DNA from: a bacterium
GTDB taxonomy: Bacteria; Planctomycetota; Planctomycetia; Planctomycetales; Planctomycetaceae
Length of the DNA stretch: 64,000 nucleotides
Assembly: GCA_016125225.1 (NCBI GenBank)
Contig: WGME01000017.1
Location: forward strand, 1-64,000
Reading direction: 5' to 3'
The position numbers and the translations under genes are program-made. A model generated the notes under the pieces. The model made no database searches. It saw nothing but the letters and a program-made list of their open reading frames with translations, and had not been told where the DNA came from. This document shows, piece by piece, positions 7,988 through 17,142 of the stretch (its first letter is position 1; every line of letters starts with the position of its first letter).

Positions 7988-9781
7988 GTGGCGTTGATTG
8001 TGCAGAAGTTTGGTGGCAGCAGCGTGGCTGATGCCGATCGCATTCGGAACTGTGCGCAGCGGATTGTCGCTTCAAAACGGGCCGGCAATCAGGTGGTGGT
8101 GGTCGTCAGCGCCCGCGGTGACAAAACGGATGAACTGATTGAACTGGCTCGCGCTATCACCGCGAATCCCCCGCCTCGCGAAATGGACATGCTGCTAGCG
8201 ACCGGTGAGCAGGAATCGGTCGCCTTGATGGCGATGGCGGTGCAGGAACTCGGCGAACCTGCGATCAGCCTCACCGGTTATCAGATTGGCATCCTCACCG
8301 ATTCCACATTCACCAAGGCTCGCATCCGCAAGATCTCGGTGGAACGGATGCGAACAGCGCTGGCTGACGGCAATATCGTCATCGCGGCGGGCTTTCAGGG
8401 CATCGACGAGGACTTCAACATCACCACTCTTGGTCGCGGGGGAAGTGACACCACGGCCACCGCCTTGGCAGCGGTGCTCGAAGCCGATGTCTGCGAGATC
8501 TATACCGATGTCGAAGGGATCTTCACGACCGATCCGCGACTGGTGAAAGCGGCCCGCAAGATCACCCGCATCTCCTATGATGAAATGCTCGAACTCACCA
8601 GCCTCGGCGGCGGAAAGATGCATTCCCGTTCCATCGAGTTCGCCAAGAAGTACCGCGTCCCCTTGCTGGTGCGGCCAGCTTACACCGCCGGGGATGGCAC
8701 GCTGATCGCGCCACAGCTCGATGAGCACGCCCCGGTGGTCAGCAGTGTCGCGCTCGTGAAGAGTGAAGCCATCGTCAATCTGCGGGAACTCCCTGACCGC
8801 CCCGGTGTGTTGGCCGCGGTCTTCACGAAGATGGCCGAACGCAAGATTCCGATCGATATGGTGATTCAGGATATCGCTGAGAACAGCGTGGCTTCGGTCT
8901 CTTTCACTGTCCCGCAGGATGATCTCGCCGATGCGTTGACCGCCGCGGAAGAAGCGGTGAAATCGCTCGGAGCTGGTCGTGTGCAGCATGGCACCAATGT
9001 CTCGAAGGTCTCCGTCGTCGGCAGCGGCATGCGGACCCATACCGGTGTCGCGGCGCAGATGTTCCACTCGCTGTCACAGGCGGGGGTCAACATGACGATG
9101 ATCACCACCAGCGAGATCAAGATTTCGGCTCTGGTGAATCGCGATCAGTCACAGATCGCACTCAATGCCGTGCATGATGGGTTTGCACTGGAAAAAGACA
9201 CCGCGACGGCTCCCAGTGTCGGCTATGCCCAGCGTGTTGAAGAATCGCATCCGCGGATGCCCCGCGCCGATTTGGAACGCGATGTGGTATCGCGGCTGGC
9301 GAGCATGGAAGACATTGTCGTCAGCGATGTCCATCTCGATGAGCAGCAGGCCCGCGTGACCATTCGCCGGGTGCAAGATCGGCCAGGGATCGCCGCCGAG
9401 GTCTTCACGGCTGTCGCCGAAGGGGGCGTGATGGTCGACATGATCGTGCAGAACGTCGGCCATGATGAGTTGACTGACCTGTCATTCACGGTACCGCGCG
9501 TCGATCTCGAACGCTGCCTGTTACTGGTCCGCGAACTGATTTCCGACTGGCCGGGCGCAACGTTGAGTTATGACGGCGAGATGGCCCTGTTAACAGTGAT
9601 GGGGATTGGCCTGCGAAGTCATACCGGTGTGGGCGAGCGGATGTTCCGTGCTCTCTCGGATGCCGGTGTCAACGTACAACTGGTCAACACCAGCGAAATC
9701 CGCTTCGGTGTCGTGGTCGCCCGCACCGATGCGGCGAAGGCGCATCAGGCGCTGCTTGCGGCGTTCGGTCTTCAGGCGTGA
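7988..9781 (+). CDS. lysC: aspartate kinase with four ACT domains
   Basis: 597 residues from GTG 7988, which gives the family-typical start (M)[17 protein letters not shown]. It phosphorylates L-aspartate with ATP, the first step to lysine, threonine and methionine. The kinase part (about 1-245) shows [16 protein letters not shown] and [13 protein letters not shown]. Two ACT pairs follow, marked by [12 protein letters not shown] / [13 protein letters not shown] and [13 protein letters not shown] / [13 protein letters not shown], so the regulatory region is duplicated relative to the usual two ACTs. The frame is open from 7919, but those residues are not conserved. Its end overlaps the convergent gene by 10 bases. 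Confidence 0.95.
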   Translation: MALIVQKFGGSSVADADRIRNCAQRIVASKRAGNQVVVVVSARGDKTDELIELARAITANPPPREMDMLLATGEQESVALMAMAVQELGEPAISLTGYQIGILTDSTFTKARIRKISVERMRTALADGNIVIAAGFQGIDEDFNITTLGRGGSDTTATALAAVLEADVCEIYTDVEGIFTTDPRLVKAARKITRISYDEMLELTSLGGGKMHSRSIEFAKKYRVPLLVRPAYTAGDGTLIAPQLDEHAPVVSSVALVKSEAIVNLRELPDRPGVLAAVFTKMAERKIPIDMVIQDIAENSVASVSFTVPQDDLADALTAAEEAVKSLGAGRVQHGTNVSKVSVVGSGMRTHTGVAAQMFHSLSQAGVNMTMITTSEIKISALVNRDQSQIALNAVHDGFALEKDTATAPSVGYAQRVEESHPRMPRADLERDVVSRLASMEDIVVSDVHLDEQQARVTIRRVQDRPGIAAEVFTAVAEGGVMVDMIVQNVGHDELTDLSFTVPRVDLERCLLLVRELISDWPGATLSYDGEMALLTVMGIGLRSHTGVGERMFRALSDAGVNVQLVNTSEIRFGVVVARTDAAKAHQALLAAFGLQA

Positions 9782-10128
9782 TCGCTTGCCGCCAACTGTT
9801 GCAGTAGTTGCGGCAGTTCGGCGGAGAATCGGCTGCGGGGAAGGACGTCGTCGAACCCTGCAGCTTTGGCCGCCGCAAGTTTGTCCGTGTCGACATGCGG
9901 GCCAAAAGCCACGCAGCGGATGTTCGCGTCGATTGGTAACAGAGAACGCACATCGCCTGGGGTGACGTCGCTCGACAGATCGAGAATCACGCCGCTCGCT
10001 TCTTGCGTTGCAAGCAGCGACTCCAACTGCTCGCGCGATCCGCACAGCTTGGCGACAAGTCCCAGCGAGTTCGCGGTACTGGTCACTTTGCTGCCGAAGA
10101 AGAGATCGCGTGTGAGCAGGATGATCAT
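9772..10128 (-). CDS. receiver-like (CheY-fold) small protein
   Basis: 118 residues from ATG 10128 ([15 protein letters not shown]). A beta-alpha pattern like a response-regulator receiver is visible: a central GVILDLSSD supplies an Asp at the usual phosphorylation position, and a late [13 protein letters not shown]...[15 protein letters not shown] segment resembles the beta4-alpha5 region. The N-terminal acidic pair is missing (TRD only) and the usual K is replaced, so it may be a pseudo-receiver. There is no output domain. Longer upstream codons on this frame look non-coding. Confidence 0.6.
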   Translation of the reverse strand: MIILLTRDLFFGSKVTSTANSLGLVAKLCGSREQLESLLATQEASGVILDLSSDVTPGDVRSLLPIDANIRCVAFGPHVDTDKLAAAKAAGFDDVLPRSRFSAELPQLLQQLAASDHA

Positions 10129-10144
10129 TTCTATGAACCATGCG

Positions 10145-10166
10145 CCCAGGGAAGGCATTCCCTGGG
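10145..10166. terminator. hairpin between convergent/tandem genes
   Basis: CCCAGGGAA, ggca, TTCCCTGGG form a perfect 9-bp stem with a 4-base loop. It lies in the 79-base gap between two minus-strand genes and has no clear U-tract on either strand. It may be a weak terminator or an RNA stabiliser. A partial direct repeat (TGAACCCTCAAC twice, about 10175-10207) lies beside it. Confidence 0.4.
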
Positions 10167-10207
10167 CTTCCTCTGAACCCTCAACTCTCAACCTTGAACC
10201 CTCAACC

Positions 10208-10597
10208 TTACGCCACCGGTGAACGATGGAAATGCACGTGCTTCCAACCGGCTGGGGTCTTCTGCCAGACGCGGGTTTCGTGTGCCGCGACAGAGACCGG
10301 GTTGCCCGAGCCGTCGAGTTTTTGCACCACGCGCACATAGGTCACCACGGCGGCTTCCCCCATCACGCGTACGGCAGGCGAAGCAATCGTCGACAGTTTT
10401 GGTGAATTGCCGCGGGGCAGGTCAAAGTAGAACTTATGGAACGGCAGGCCGACCACCTGCTGACCCAGGGCTTCGGGTTCAAAGCAGGAAATCGACGGGT
10501 CGCACAATTCGGCATAGGCATTCCAGTTGCCAGCGTCGATGGCTTCGAGCAGCTTGTGGCTCAGCGAGAGCAGTTCTTCCGCAGCGGTGGGCATCAT
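10208..10597 (-). CDS. CaMKII-association / NTF2-like domain protein
   Basis: 129 residues. The sequence (ELLSLSHKLLEAIDAGNWNAY, then ISCFEPEA and KFYFDL, ending ETRVWQKTPAGWKHVHFHRS) matches the bacterial CaMKII association-domain branch of the NTF2-like fold (DUF4440 relatives). These are small cone-shaped domains that oligomerise and may bind ligands; the bacterial function is mostly unknown. It is cytoplasmic, with no signal peptide. The downstream minus-strand gene is the receiver-like protein. Confidence 0.85.
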   Translation of the reverse strand: MMPTAAEELLSLSHKLLEAIDAGNWNAYAELCDPSISCFEPEALGQQVVGLPFHKFYFDLPRGNSPKLSTIASPAVRVMGEAAVVTYVRVVQKLDGSGNPVSVAAHETRVWQKTPAGWKHVHFHRSPVA

Positions 10598-10797
10598 GTT
10601 CCTCGGGATTCAGCACTATTGTGAAAATCGTGTCTCAGCGAACTCCGCAAAGTTTAACAATCGGCCTGGAAACTCGCACGTGACTACGGACTGTATGAAA
10701 CCTCGATGAAGATCGCGGTGGCGATCCTTCCCGTTCCACAATCACTTGCTAGAGTCTGCACCTTGGCAACCCGGCGAGACCAATATCGCTGGCTGAA
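10598..10797. other. divergent intergenic region
   Basis: About 200 bases between the divergently transcribed NTF2-like gene (minus) and the FHA-kinase gene (plus). It should carry both promoters, but I could not identify a convincing -35/-10 pair or any RNA gene in it. Confidence 0.4.
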
Positions 10798-12057
10798 ATG
10801 TCCATTTGCCTCGAGATGCCGGTGATGTCGACGTCGCACTTCCAACTCACGGTCTCACGCGGTCCAGACGCCGGGAGAACATTTCGCGGCACCGTCGGGC
10901 AACCCTTTCGCATCGGTCGCGGGGCGGAAACGGAGACGGCGTTAACCGATCCGAATGTCTCGCGGCTGCAATGCGAGTTTCTGACAGAAGGACGACAACT
11001 CCGCCTGGTGCAGCGCAGCCGCACGGTCCCCACGTTGGTGAATGGCCAACCCATTGATGACCAGGTGCTGGTGCCCGGTGACACGATCCAGGTGGGGGAA
11101 ACGCTGCTGGAGTTCTATTTCGTGGGGGACAATCAGGCTCCGACTCAGCCGACGTCGGAATCACAAACCTCTCCGGCGGATTTGCGAGCATTCACCGAGC
11201 GACTTATCGGTTCACAAGTTCATAAGTACCGTTTGCAGCGAATCATTGCTGAGGGGCGTACCGGAGTCGTCTTTCAGGCGGAAAAGCTCGACGCCCCGGA
11301 ACTCCTGGCAGTGAAGATTTATTGGCCCCACGTCATGCATGCGGCGGAAAGTCGTCAGCGATTTGTCCGCGCGATGAAGACGATGTATCCCATCCGGCAT
11401 CCGCATATCGTGCGGATCGAGAATGCCGGGTACACCAACGACTTCTGCTGGCTGGCGATGGAATACATCGATGGCGAAAACCTGCAGCAACGCATGCAAC
11501 GCCTCGGGGCCGCGAGCCGCCTCGACTGGCAGCAGGCATACCGCGTCGGTGTGCATATGGCGAAGGCACTGGTGGCCGCGGAAGAGCATCAGGTCGTGCA
11601 TCGGAATATCCAGCCGAAGAATATCCTTGTGCGACATTCTGACCAGTCAGCTGTTCTGGGCGATTTGATGTTGGCCAAAGCTACCGAAAGCGAGGATGAC
11701 CAGCAGATCACGCGGGCCGGGCAACTGATTGGTGATGTGGCCTACCTTGCTCCGGAGCGAACGGGTGGAACGGTGGAAATCGATTCCCGCAGCGATATCT
11801 ACAGTCTCGGTGCAACACTGTATGAACTGGTGACCGGCCGCCCGCCCTTCGTGGCCAACTCACTTGCCTCCCTGCTGATTGCCATTCGTACCGAACCCCT
11901 CACGCCGCCGCGAACATTTCAGCTTTCCTTGAACGACCTGTTCGCCGGTTTGATCGAACGCATGCTGGAGAAAGACCCCGCACGGCGTCCGCAATCGGCC
12001 GAGGCAATGTTGCGCGAGATGGAACGCATCGGTCGGATGGCCGGCGTCTCTGTTTGA
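10798..12057 (+). CDS. FHA domain protein with degenerate Ser/Thr kinase domain (probable pseudokinase)
   Basis: 419 residues from ATG 10798; ATG 10825 (MSTSHFQL) is an alternative start. Residues about 12-110 form an FHA phosphothreonine-binding domain (FRIGRG, VSRLQCEF, LVNGQPIDD). Residues about 140-410 form a protein kinase fold with the ATP-loop lysine (LLAVKIYW) and APE-like LAPERTGG. However, the catalytic HRD is HRN (residues 268-270, VVHRNIQPKNIL) and DFG is DLM (289-291). Loss of the catalytic aspartate suggests little or no phosphotransfer and a scaffolding or regulatory role. It overlaps or abuts the next, canonical kinase gene, so the two probably act together. Confidence 0.88.
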   Translation: MSICLEMPVMSTSHFQLTVSRGPDAGRTFRGTVGQPFRIGRGAETETALTDPNVSRLQCEFLTEGRQLRLVQRSRTVPTLVNGQPIDDQVLVPGDTIQVGETLLEFYFVGDNQAPTQPTSESQTSPADLRAFTERLIGSQVHKYRLQRIIAEGRTGVVFQAEKLDAPELLAVKIYWPHVMHAAESRQRFVRAMKTMYPIRHPHIVRIENAGYTNDFCWLAMEYIDGENLQQRMQRLGAASRLDWQQAYRVGVHMAKALVAAEEHQVVHRNIQPKNILVRHSDQSAVLGDLMLAKATESEDDQQITRAGQLIGDVAYLAPERTGGTVEIDSRSDIYSLGATLYELVTGRPPFVANSLASLLIAIRTEPLTPPRTFQLSLNDLFAGLIERMLEKDPARRPQSAEAMLREMERIGRMAGVSV

Positions 12058-12071
12058 CGGGAACGGATGTC

Positions 12072-13895
12072 ATGGATGATCTCGTACCCAGTTCCACGGC
12101 ACGCCCAGCGGCAGACGTCCACGATCAGGCGACGATCCCCCCCGGTGCCATGGCGTCGGCATCCCCTTTGTCGACCGTGACACATCTACAAGGGATGGGC
12201 ACCGGTCAGCAACTGGATGACTACGAACTTCTGGAAGAACTCGGACGCGGCGGCATGGGTGTCGTCTTCCGTGCCCGACAGAAGTCGTTGAACCGAATTG
12301 TCGCGGTCAAGCTCATCCTCACGGGAAGATTGGCGTCAACGGAAGAAATCGAACGCTTTCAGGCCGAGGCAGAAGCCGCCGCGATGCTGGATCATCCCGG
12401 CATCATTCCGATCTATGAAGTCGGGGTGTTTCAAGGCCAACACTACTTCTCGATGGCCTATGTGGCGGGTGAGAATCTGGCCTCGCGGGTGGAACGTGGT
12501 CCTCTTGCGCCAACTGTCGCTGCACAATATCTTCGCCAACTCACAGATGCCGTGGCTTATGCGCATCAGCAGAAGATCCTTCACCGCGATATCAAGCCGG
12601 GGAACATACTGATCGATGAGCACCAGCGGTTGCGGATTACCGATTTCGGCCTTGCCCGACGCTGGGAACCGGGGGCCGATCATTCGTCGCTCAACGATGT
12701 CTGTGGGACGGTCAGCTATATGCCGCCGGAACAGGCCGAAGGACAAAGCCAGCGGATTGGCCCGGCCAGTGACGTCTATGCCTTAGGGGCGACGTTGTAT
12801 TGCCTGCTGACGGGACGTCCGCCGTTTCAGTCAGCGAACCCGATCGACACTTTGTTGCAGGTCGTGCAACAGCCGCCGGTGCCACCACGGCAGTTCAATC
12901 CCGTGATTCCGCAAGACCTCGAAACAATCTGCTTGAAATGTCTGGAGAAAGACCCGGCCCGGCGCTACGACACGGCAGTAGCACTCGGCGAAGATCTCCA
13001 GCGCTTTCTTGATGATCAGCCGATTCTCGCGCGGCCACCGAGTTCCTGGGAACAACTGCGACGCTGGTCGCGGCAACACCCCGGCTTGGCATTATCGGGT
13101 TCGCTCACCGCAGCGGCGATGCTGACTCTCCTGCTCGTCAGCGTGCTGTATAACTTTTTGTTGCAAGGTGAAAAACTACAGTCGCGGGCTGCGATCTTGG
13201 AAGCCCAGCGGTTGCAGCAGTCGACACAGCAGCTTCTGGAACAATTGGCTCAGTTGCGTCAGTCCGAGCGGGCGCTCGAAGTTCTGCAGTTCGCCGAGTA
13301 CGGCCGGTTGTGTGTGCTGCTGCATCTCGCCGAACCGGGCGAATCTCAGCTGCGGAATGAGAAAGTACTTCGAGAACTCACAGCGGTGATCGACCAGCAA
13401 CGGGAAACCACCGACCCCCTGCTGCAGAAGGATCTGCAGGACATTAACCGAATGTTGACGGAACCCGGCCGCATTGATGACAGAACATGGCAACGACTGA
13501 CACAACAGATCACCGAGCATTGTCGTCGACTGTGGCATCATGAAACCGACAGCGTGCCTGACTTACGGGCTCAGGTTCAATGGGTGGTGGCGAACCGGTT
13601 CGTGAACACGGCCCGGCAGTTGTTGCGAAGGGGGGGCGAGAAGTCGCCGGCCGACACACTCCATCAATTGAGGGAACTCGCCTGGGGGGATCTTGCCGTT
13701 GTCGGTTCACCGGAGACGATTGTCTCTGTGGCCACGTTCCTGGAACCGTTTCAACCAGAGCTCAAGCCACCCACATCATCACAATTGCAGCCCTCGCTTG
13801 ATGTACTTTCGGCTGATCTCTTATCAACCGCCGATCCGTCGAACGCCGAGAGGCTATCACCCCGTGAGACTCAGCGTTATGATTCGGAGAGATGA
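12072..13895 (+). CDS. membrane Ser/Thr protein kinase (PknB-like)
   Basis: About 607 residues. The kinase domain (about 50-310) is complete: GRGGMGVVFRAR, VAVKLI, ILHRDIKPGNIL, ITDFGLARR and YMPPEQAEG. A membrane segment follows (LALSGSLTAAAMLTLLLVSV), and then a predicted extracytoplasmic or helical region rich in Q and L. A TTG at 12054 overlaps the previous stop and could be the start; ATG 12072 is preferred. This is the catalytic partner candidate for the upstream FHA pseudokinase. Its C-terminal region has no known sensor motif that I can name. Confidence 0.9.
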   Translation: MDDLVPSSTARPAADVHDQATIPPGAMASASPLSTVTHLQGMGTGQQLDDYELLEELGRGGMGVVFRARQKSLNRIVAVKLILTGRLASTEEIERFQAEAEAAAMLDHPGIIPIYEVGVFQGQHYFSMAYVAGENLASRVERGPLAPTVAAQYLRQLTDAVAYAHQQKILHRDIKPGNILIDEHQRLRITDFGLARRWEPGADHSSLNDVCGTVSYMPPEQAEGQSQRIGPASDVYALGATLYCLLTGRPPFQSANPIDTLLQVVQQPPVPPRQFNPVIPQDLETICLKCLEKDPARRYDTAVALGEDLQRFLDDQPILARPPSSWEQLRRWSRQHPGLALSGSLTAAAMLTLLLVSVLYNFLLQGEKLQSRAAILEAQRLQQSTQQLLEQLAQLRQSERALEVLQFAEYGRLCVLLHLAEPGESQLRNEKVLRELTAVIDQQRETTDPLLQKDLQDINRMLTEPGRIDDRTWQRLTQQITEHCRRLWHHETDSVPDLRAQVQWVVANRFVNTARQLLRRGGEKSPADTLHQLRELAWGDLAVVGSPETIVSVATFLEPFQPELKPPTSSQLQPSLDVLSADLLSTADPSNAERLSPRETQRYDSER

Positions 13896-13954
13896 ACGGC
13901 AACATGGTTGCTGTTCGAAACCGCTGGCCCGGGTGTGTGCGAGGAAGAGACCTG

Positions 13955-14251
13955 ATGTTGCTGCGTTGTTCCAGCCAGAGACTCTGTGGAAGCTCGTTGC
14001 TATCGATCGCCCTTCTGGCTGGCTGTGGGGGTGAGACACCCACGGCAACGCCGGAGTCAGCGGCTCCCACGGTGGATCTGGGAGCACCGGCCGATAGCAT
14101 GACGGAAGGCTCGGCGGCGGAACCCGACATGCGACCTGTTTTGCCGATTCCCGACGACGCGCCCGGTGCGGAAAGTGCACCAGCCGAAGCCCCCGTGAAG
14201 CCGATCCCCGAAGAACCCGCCGCAGCCGAGCCACCGGCTGCGAATCAGTAG
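13955..14251 (+). CDS. small Pro/Ala-rich lipoprotein
   Basis: 98 residues from ATG 13955, preceded by an excellent AGGAAGAG ribosome site. A signal with lipobox LLAGC (cysteine then GGE) predicts a lipid-anchored mature protein. The mature part is low-complexity (E, P, A), with no domain I recognise. The upstream in-frame ATG at 13892 overlaps the kinase stop but lacks a signal-like start. It is cotranscribed with the two kinase genes by spacing and meets the convergent gene with a 7-base overlap. Confidence 0.75.
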   Translation: MLLRCSSQRLCGSSLLSIALLAGCGGETPTATPESAAPTVDLGAPADSMTEGSAAEPDMRPVLPIPDDAPGAESAPAEAPVKPIPEEPAAAEPPAANQ

Positions 14252-15507
14252 GTCGGTAAGCTCTCGATGGTGGCTTCGGGTAAATCCTGCTCGGCGCTTG
14301 GCAGCAGAGTCATTTGCTCCAGCCAGGTTTCCACCTCATCCAGTCGCGCTTGTTCGTCCTCAACATCGATATTGGACGTGGTCAAGTAGCCGATCATCAA
14401 CTGAGCATGATACCCCGTGCCTGGAACCGCTCGGTGGATCGGAGCCTCTGGGGTCTGCGGAATCAGCCAACCCTGAGGGCCATAGGTCATTGATGCGGCA
14501 TTGCGTGGCAGGGCGACCAACAGCTGGCCCAGCTTTTCCGGCTCTTTCGAGTCCACCGTCCAACCTCGCACTTGCCCATTCGAGTCGATGGCGACGTGTA
14601 CCATCGTTGCGGGAACGGTGACCTCAGGAACCAGTGGGAAAATCTCTGTTCCGGCGGAGACCCCCATGCGTCCCTCGGCATCAATCACGATCCTTGCCGA
14701 AGGCGTGTAGGCTGACCCATCAGGGGTGGCGATTTCCAGCAGGCATTCTCCCGTGGCCATGAGGTCGAGGGCATGATGGGTCTCGATGACATGCTGTTCT
14801 GTGTATTCAATGCTGATGCCATCCCAGCGCAATGCCAGTTCGCTCTGTCCCGCTGGGCTTGTCCGTTGGACGGGCGAGACCATGGGCACCTGTCGACAGT
14901 AGCCTCGTGTATGGGCATGGAGCAGATTCTGCCGGTGAACTTCACGCATGCGTCGTAACGCATCGATGGTCTCGGGTGCCACCGCTTCCGACATGCTCGG
15001 CAGACCGGTGTGAACTGACTTTGAAGCATGGGGTACCGAGGGAGGAATGGTCGCCGGGGGCAACGACAGACTTGGCAGCGGATTCCAGAGAGGCGAATTC
15101 GGTCGACGAATTTCCTGTCGCAACCGCAGCATGTCTTCCACCACTCCGGGCGGCAGGTTTTTCAGTTGATTGAACCAGATTTCGTGTTCTTCGGCCGTGG
15201 CATCGGGCAGTTGTTGCTCAATGATGGATCTGACGGCAGACCCCTTCGCACTGGTTTGATGTTCCGGCGGTTTTGAGTTTGTTTCCTGAAGATCCGGGAG
15301 TTCGGTATCTGGAAGTCGCGCGGGGGCAGCATCGACCTCTGCTCCTGCAGGCATCACCGGCCCGAGTTGCATCAGCGGAGATGTCGCTCCACGGCTGCTA
15401 AGCAAGAATAGAGACGCTGAAATTCCGGCACCGGCGAGTGCAGCCACGAGCATCGTGCCCCAACGATGCGACTTGCGGTCTTCTGCCTGCACCATCACCG
15501 ACTCCAT
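14245..15507 (-). CDS. membrane-anchored flagellar rod/hook-like (FlgF/FlgG-type) protein
   Basis: About 420 residues. One membrane segment near the N-terminus (GTMLVAALAGAGISASLFLL) is followed by a Pro-rich linker. The C-terminal half resembles axial flagellar proteins: HHALDLMATGECLLEI matches the PLD-x-A-x-x-GDGFF-x-V block, then AYTPSARIVIDAEGRMGVS matches the YTR-x-G-x-F-x-x-D-x-x-G region, and MIGYLTTSNIDVEDE matches the final LE-x-SNV-D-V motif. RQNLLHAHTRGYCRQ resembles the N-terminal rod motif. The transmembrane anchor is atypical because true rod proteins lack one. The start is uncertain: the frame is open to a TTG at 15576, and ATG 15495 is also possible with a GGAG before it. Confidence 0.65.
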   Translation of the reverse strand: MESVMVQAEDRKSHRWGTMLVAALAGAGISASLFLLSSRGATSPLMQLGPVMPAGAEVDAAPARLPDTELPDLQETNSKPPEHQTSAKGSAVRSIIEQQLPDATAEEHEIWFNQLKNLPPGVVEDMLRLRQEIRRPNSPLWNPLPSLSLPPATIPPSVPHASKSVHTGLPSMSEAVAPETIDALRRMREVHRQNLLHAHTRGYCRQVPMVSPVQRTSPAGQSELALRWDGISIEYTEQHVIETHHALDLMATGECLLEIATPDGSAYTPSARIVIDAEGRMGVSAGTEIFPLVPEVTVPATMVHVAIDSNGQVRGWTVDSKEPEKLGQLLVALPRNAASMTYGPQGWLIPQTPEAPIHRAVPGTGYHAQLMIGYLTTSNIDVEDEQARLDEVETWLEQMTLLPSAEQDLPEATIESLPTY

Positions 15508-15611
15508 CCGGTTTCGTTGCTCTGCGGCCGAGTCGCTGTCACGCTGCTCCGTGGCCGCTTTCCATCCTGACCGCAAATACTAGACGCTTCAGCAGTTATC
15601 AGCAAGCGGAG

Positions 15612-16457
15612 TCATTGGGGGCGGACGTTCGGCAGGTGATTGAGCCACCCTAATGCATCACCGATGAACGTCTCCGGCTGCGGTTCGAATTCTAATGTAT
15701 GCCGGGCGGTGGGATATTCGATGATCTCGACCGTCGATTTTCGAATCTGCTGCAGGCTTTGGCGATTCGCGGTGTTGTCGACGATGTCATCTCGCCCCGC
15801 GAGCAGCATCAAAGTCGGACAGCGAATCTCGGCCATCCGGTCCTTCAGCAAAGTACTCAACCGCAAGTTTGAGAGCAGAAAATCGACCGACACACGGTGT
15901 AACGCCAGTTCATCGCGACGGATAAAGTCCTGCCAGTGTGCGGAATCGGTGAACAGATGCGGTTCATTCAAGGGAATCGGAGCCGTGATGTGGCCCCAAC
16001 CCGCCTGACTGGCGGATTGCAGTTTCCATTGTTGCCAGCGACTGGGTCGCAATCGCGAATTCAGGCCAGGGTAGAACAAGGCCAGTCCATTGATGTCATC
16101 GGGATAGGTGGCCGCATAGCTGGCTGCCAGTTTGCCTCCCCAGCTCACCCCCATGAGAATCAACGGGACTGCAGGAAAATTCCGGCGCGACCATTTCAAC
16201 TCGCTCAGGAACTGCCGGACATCGGCGAGCAAACGGGCTTCATGGGCCGCATGCCCGCGCTGACGGAAATTCATTCCGGAGCCGCGGCGGTCCAGGAAGT
16301 AGACTTCAAAGCCTGCGGCGGCATAGGCCGAACTCGACCGTTGATACCAGCCGCTGTGACTCTGAATGCCATGCACCGCGACGATGATGCCGCGCGCAGG
16401 ACCGACTGGTTTCCAGTGACGGTAGAACAGCGGATAACCATCGGATGCCCGGTACAC
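15612..16457 (-). CDS. alpha/beta hydrolase (monoacylglycerol lipase/lysophospholipase-like)
   Basis: 281 residues, GTG start with AGGA upstream. Oxyanion segment VAVHGIQSHSGWY, nucleophile elbow GVSWGGK, acid GRDDIVDN and final histidine ARHTLEFE make a complete catalytic triad (Ser, Asp, His). The architecture matches serine aminopeptidase S33/MGLL-like hydrolases that act on lipid or small esters. There is no signal peptide, so it is probably cytoplasmic. The substrate is unknown. Confidence 0.88.
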   Translation of the reverse strand: MYRASDGYPLFYRHWKPVGPARGIIVAVHGIQSHSGWYQRSSSAYAAAGFEVYFLDRRGSGMNFRQRGHAAHEARLLADVRQFLSELKWSRRNFPAVPLILMGVSWGGKLAASYAATYPDDINGLALFYPGLNSRLRPSRWQQWKLQSASQAGWGHITAPIPLNEPHLFTDSAHWQDFIRRDELALHRVSVDFLLSNLRLSTLLKDRMAEIRCPTLMLLAGRDDIVDNTANRQSLQQIRKSTVEIIEYPTARHTLEFEPQPETFIGDALGWLNHLPNVRPQ

Positions 16458-16518
16458 TCACAATTCCTGGCGACACGGATGTCTGGCAGATCAAAGCGGG
16501 ATTGTGGGTGAGATGGTA

Positions 16519-17064
16519 TCAGGCGAGCAGGGTTTCTAACACACGGGCAAAGGCCGCAAACGTACCAGCATCGAACAAGACCATGCGAACTTCCAAAGGT
16601 GGCTGATCGGCGGAAGCCTGGAAGACTTTGCGGATTTCGTCGAGAGCGGTTTCTGCGGCGAGATCAAGTGGGTAGCCATAAATTCCCGTGCTGATCGCGG
16701 GAAAGGCGATGCTCTGGCAACTGTGCTGGAAAGCCAGCTGCAGACACACCCGGTAGCAGGATCGCAGCAGTTCCGGTTCGCCTTGATGTCCGCCACGCCA
16801 CACCGGACCGACGGCATGAAAAACGTACTTTGCCGGTAAATTTCCTGCCGTGGTCGCAACCGCCTGACCGGTGGGGCAACCGTCGGGATAACGCGATTCA
16901 ATCTCCCGGATGATCGCCGGTCCCCCCGCACGATGAATCGCCCCATCGACTCCGCCACCGATCTGCAACTGAGCATTCGCGGCATTCACAATGGCATCGA
17001 CCGATTGCCGTGTGATATCCCCCTGCACCAGCTGCAAGCGATGCGGTGCGAATTCAACGAGCAT
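16519..17064 (-). CDS. macro domain protein (ADP-ribose binding or hydrolysing)
   Basis: 181 residues from ATG 17064 (MLVEFAPHRLQLVQGDIT). The hallmarks are clear: QGDIT, VDAIVNAANAQLQIGGGVDG, HAVGP and FPAISTGIYGYPL. Members deacetylate O-acetyl-ADP-ribose or remove ADP-ribose from proteins. The frame is open to 17130, but the upstream residues are not conserved. It lies downstream of a glycosyltransferase gene on the same strand. Confidence 0.93.
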   Translation of the reverse strand: MLVEFAPHRLQLVQGDITRQSVDAIVNAANAQLQIGGGVDGAIHRAGGPAIIREIESRYPDGCPTGQAVATTAGNLPAKYVFHAVGPVWRGGHQGEPELLRSCYRVCLQLAFQHSCQSIAFPAISTGIYGYPLDLAAETALDEIRKVFQASADQPPLEVRMVLFDAGTFAAFARVLETLLA

Positions 17065-17142
17065 GATTGATACGACCTCGGCGTTGCCTACGGTTTGACT
17101 CGCGGTGACTCTCCGCGTTTCTAAGTTCACTCTATCGGAACA

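Noticed and set aside
8195-9067. 290-codon minus-strand frame inside lysC
   Set aside because: It is the reverse shadow of the aspartokinase gene.
10170-10207. Repeated CCCTCAAC units as a tandem repeat
   Set aside because: Only about two imperfect copies are present; too few to call a tandem repeat or telomere-like element.
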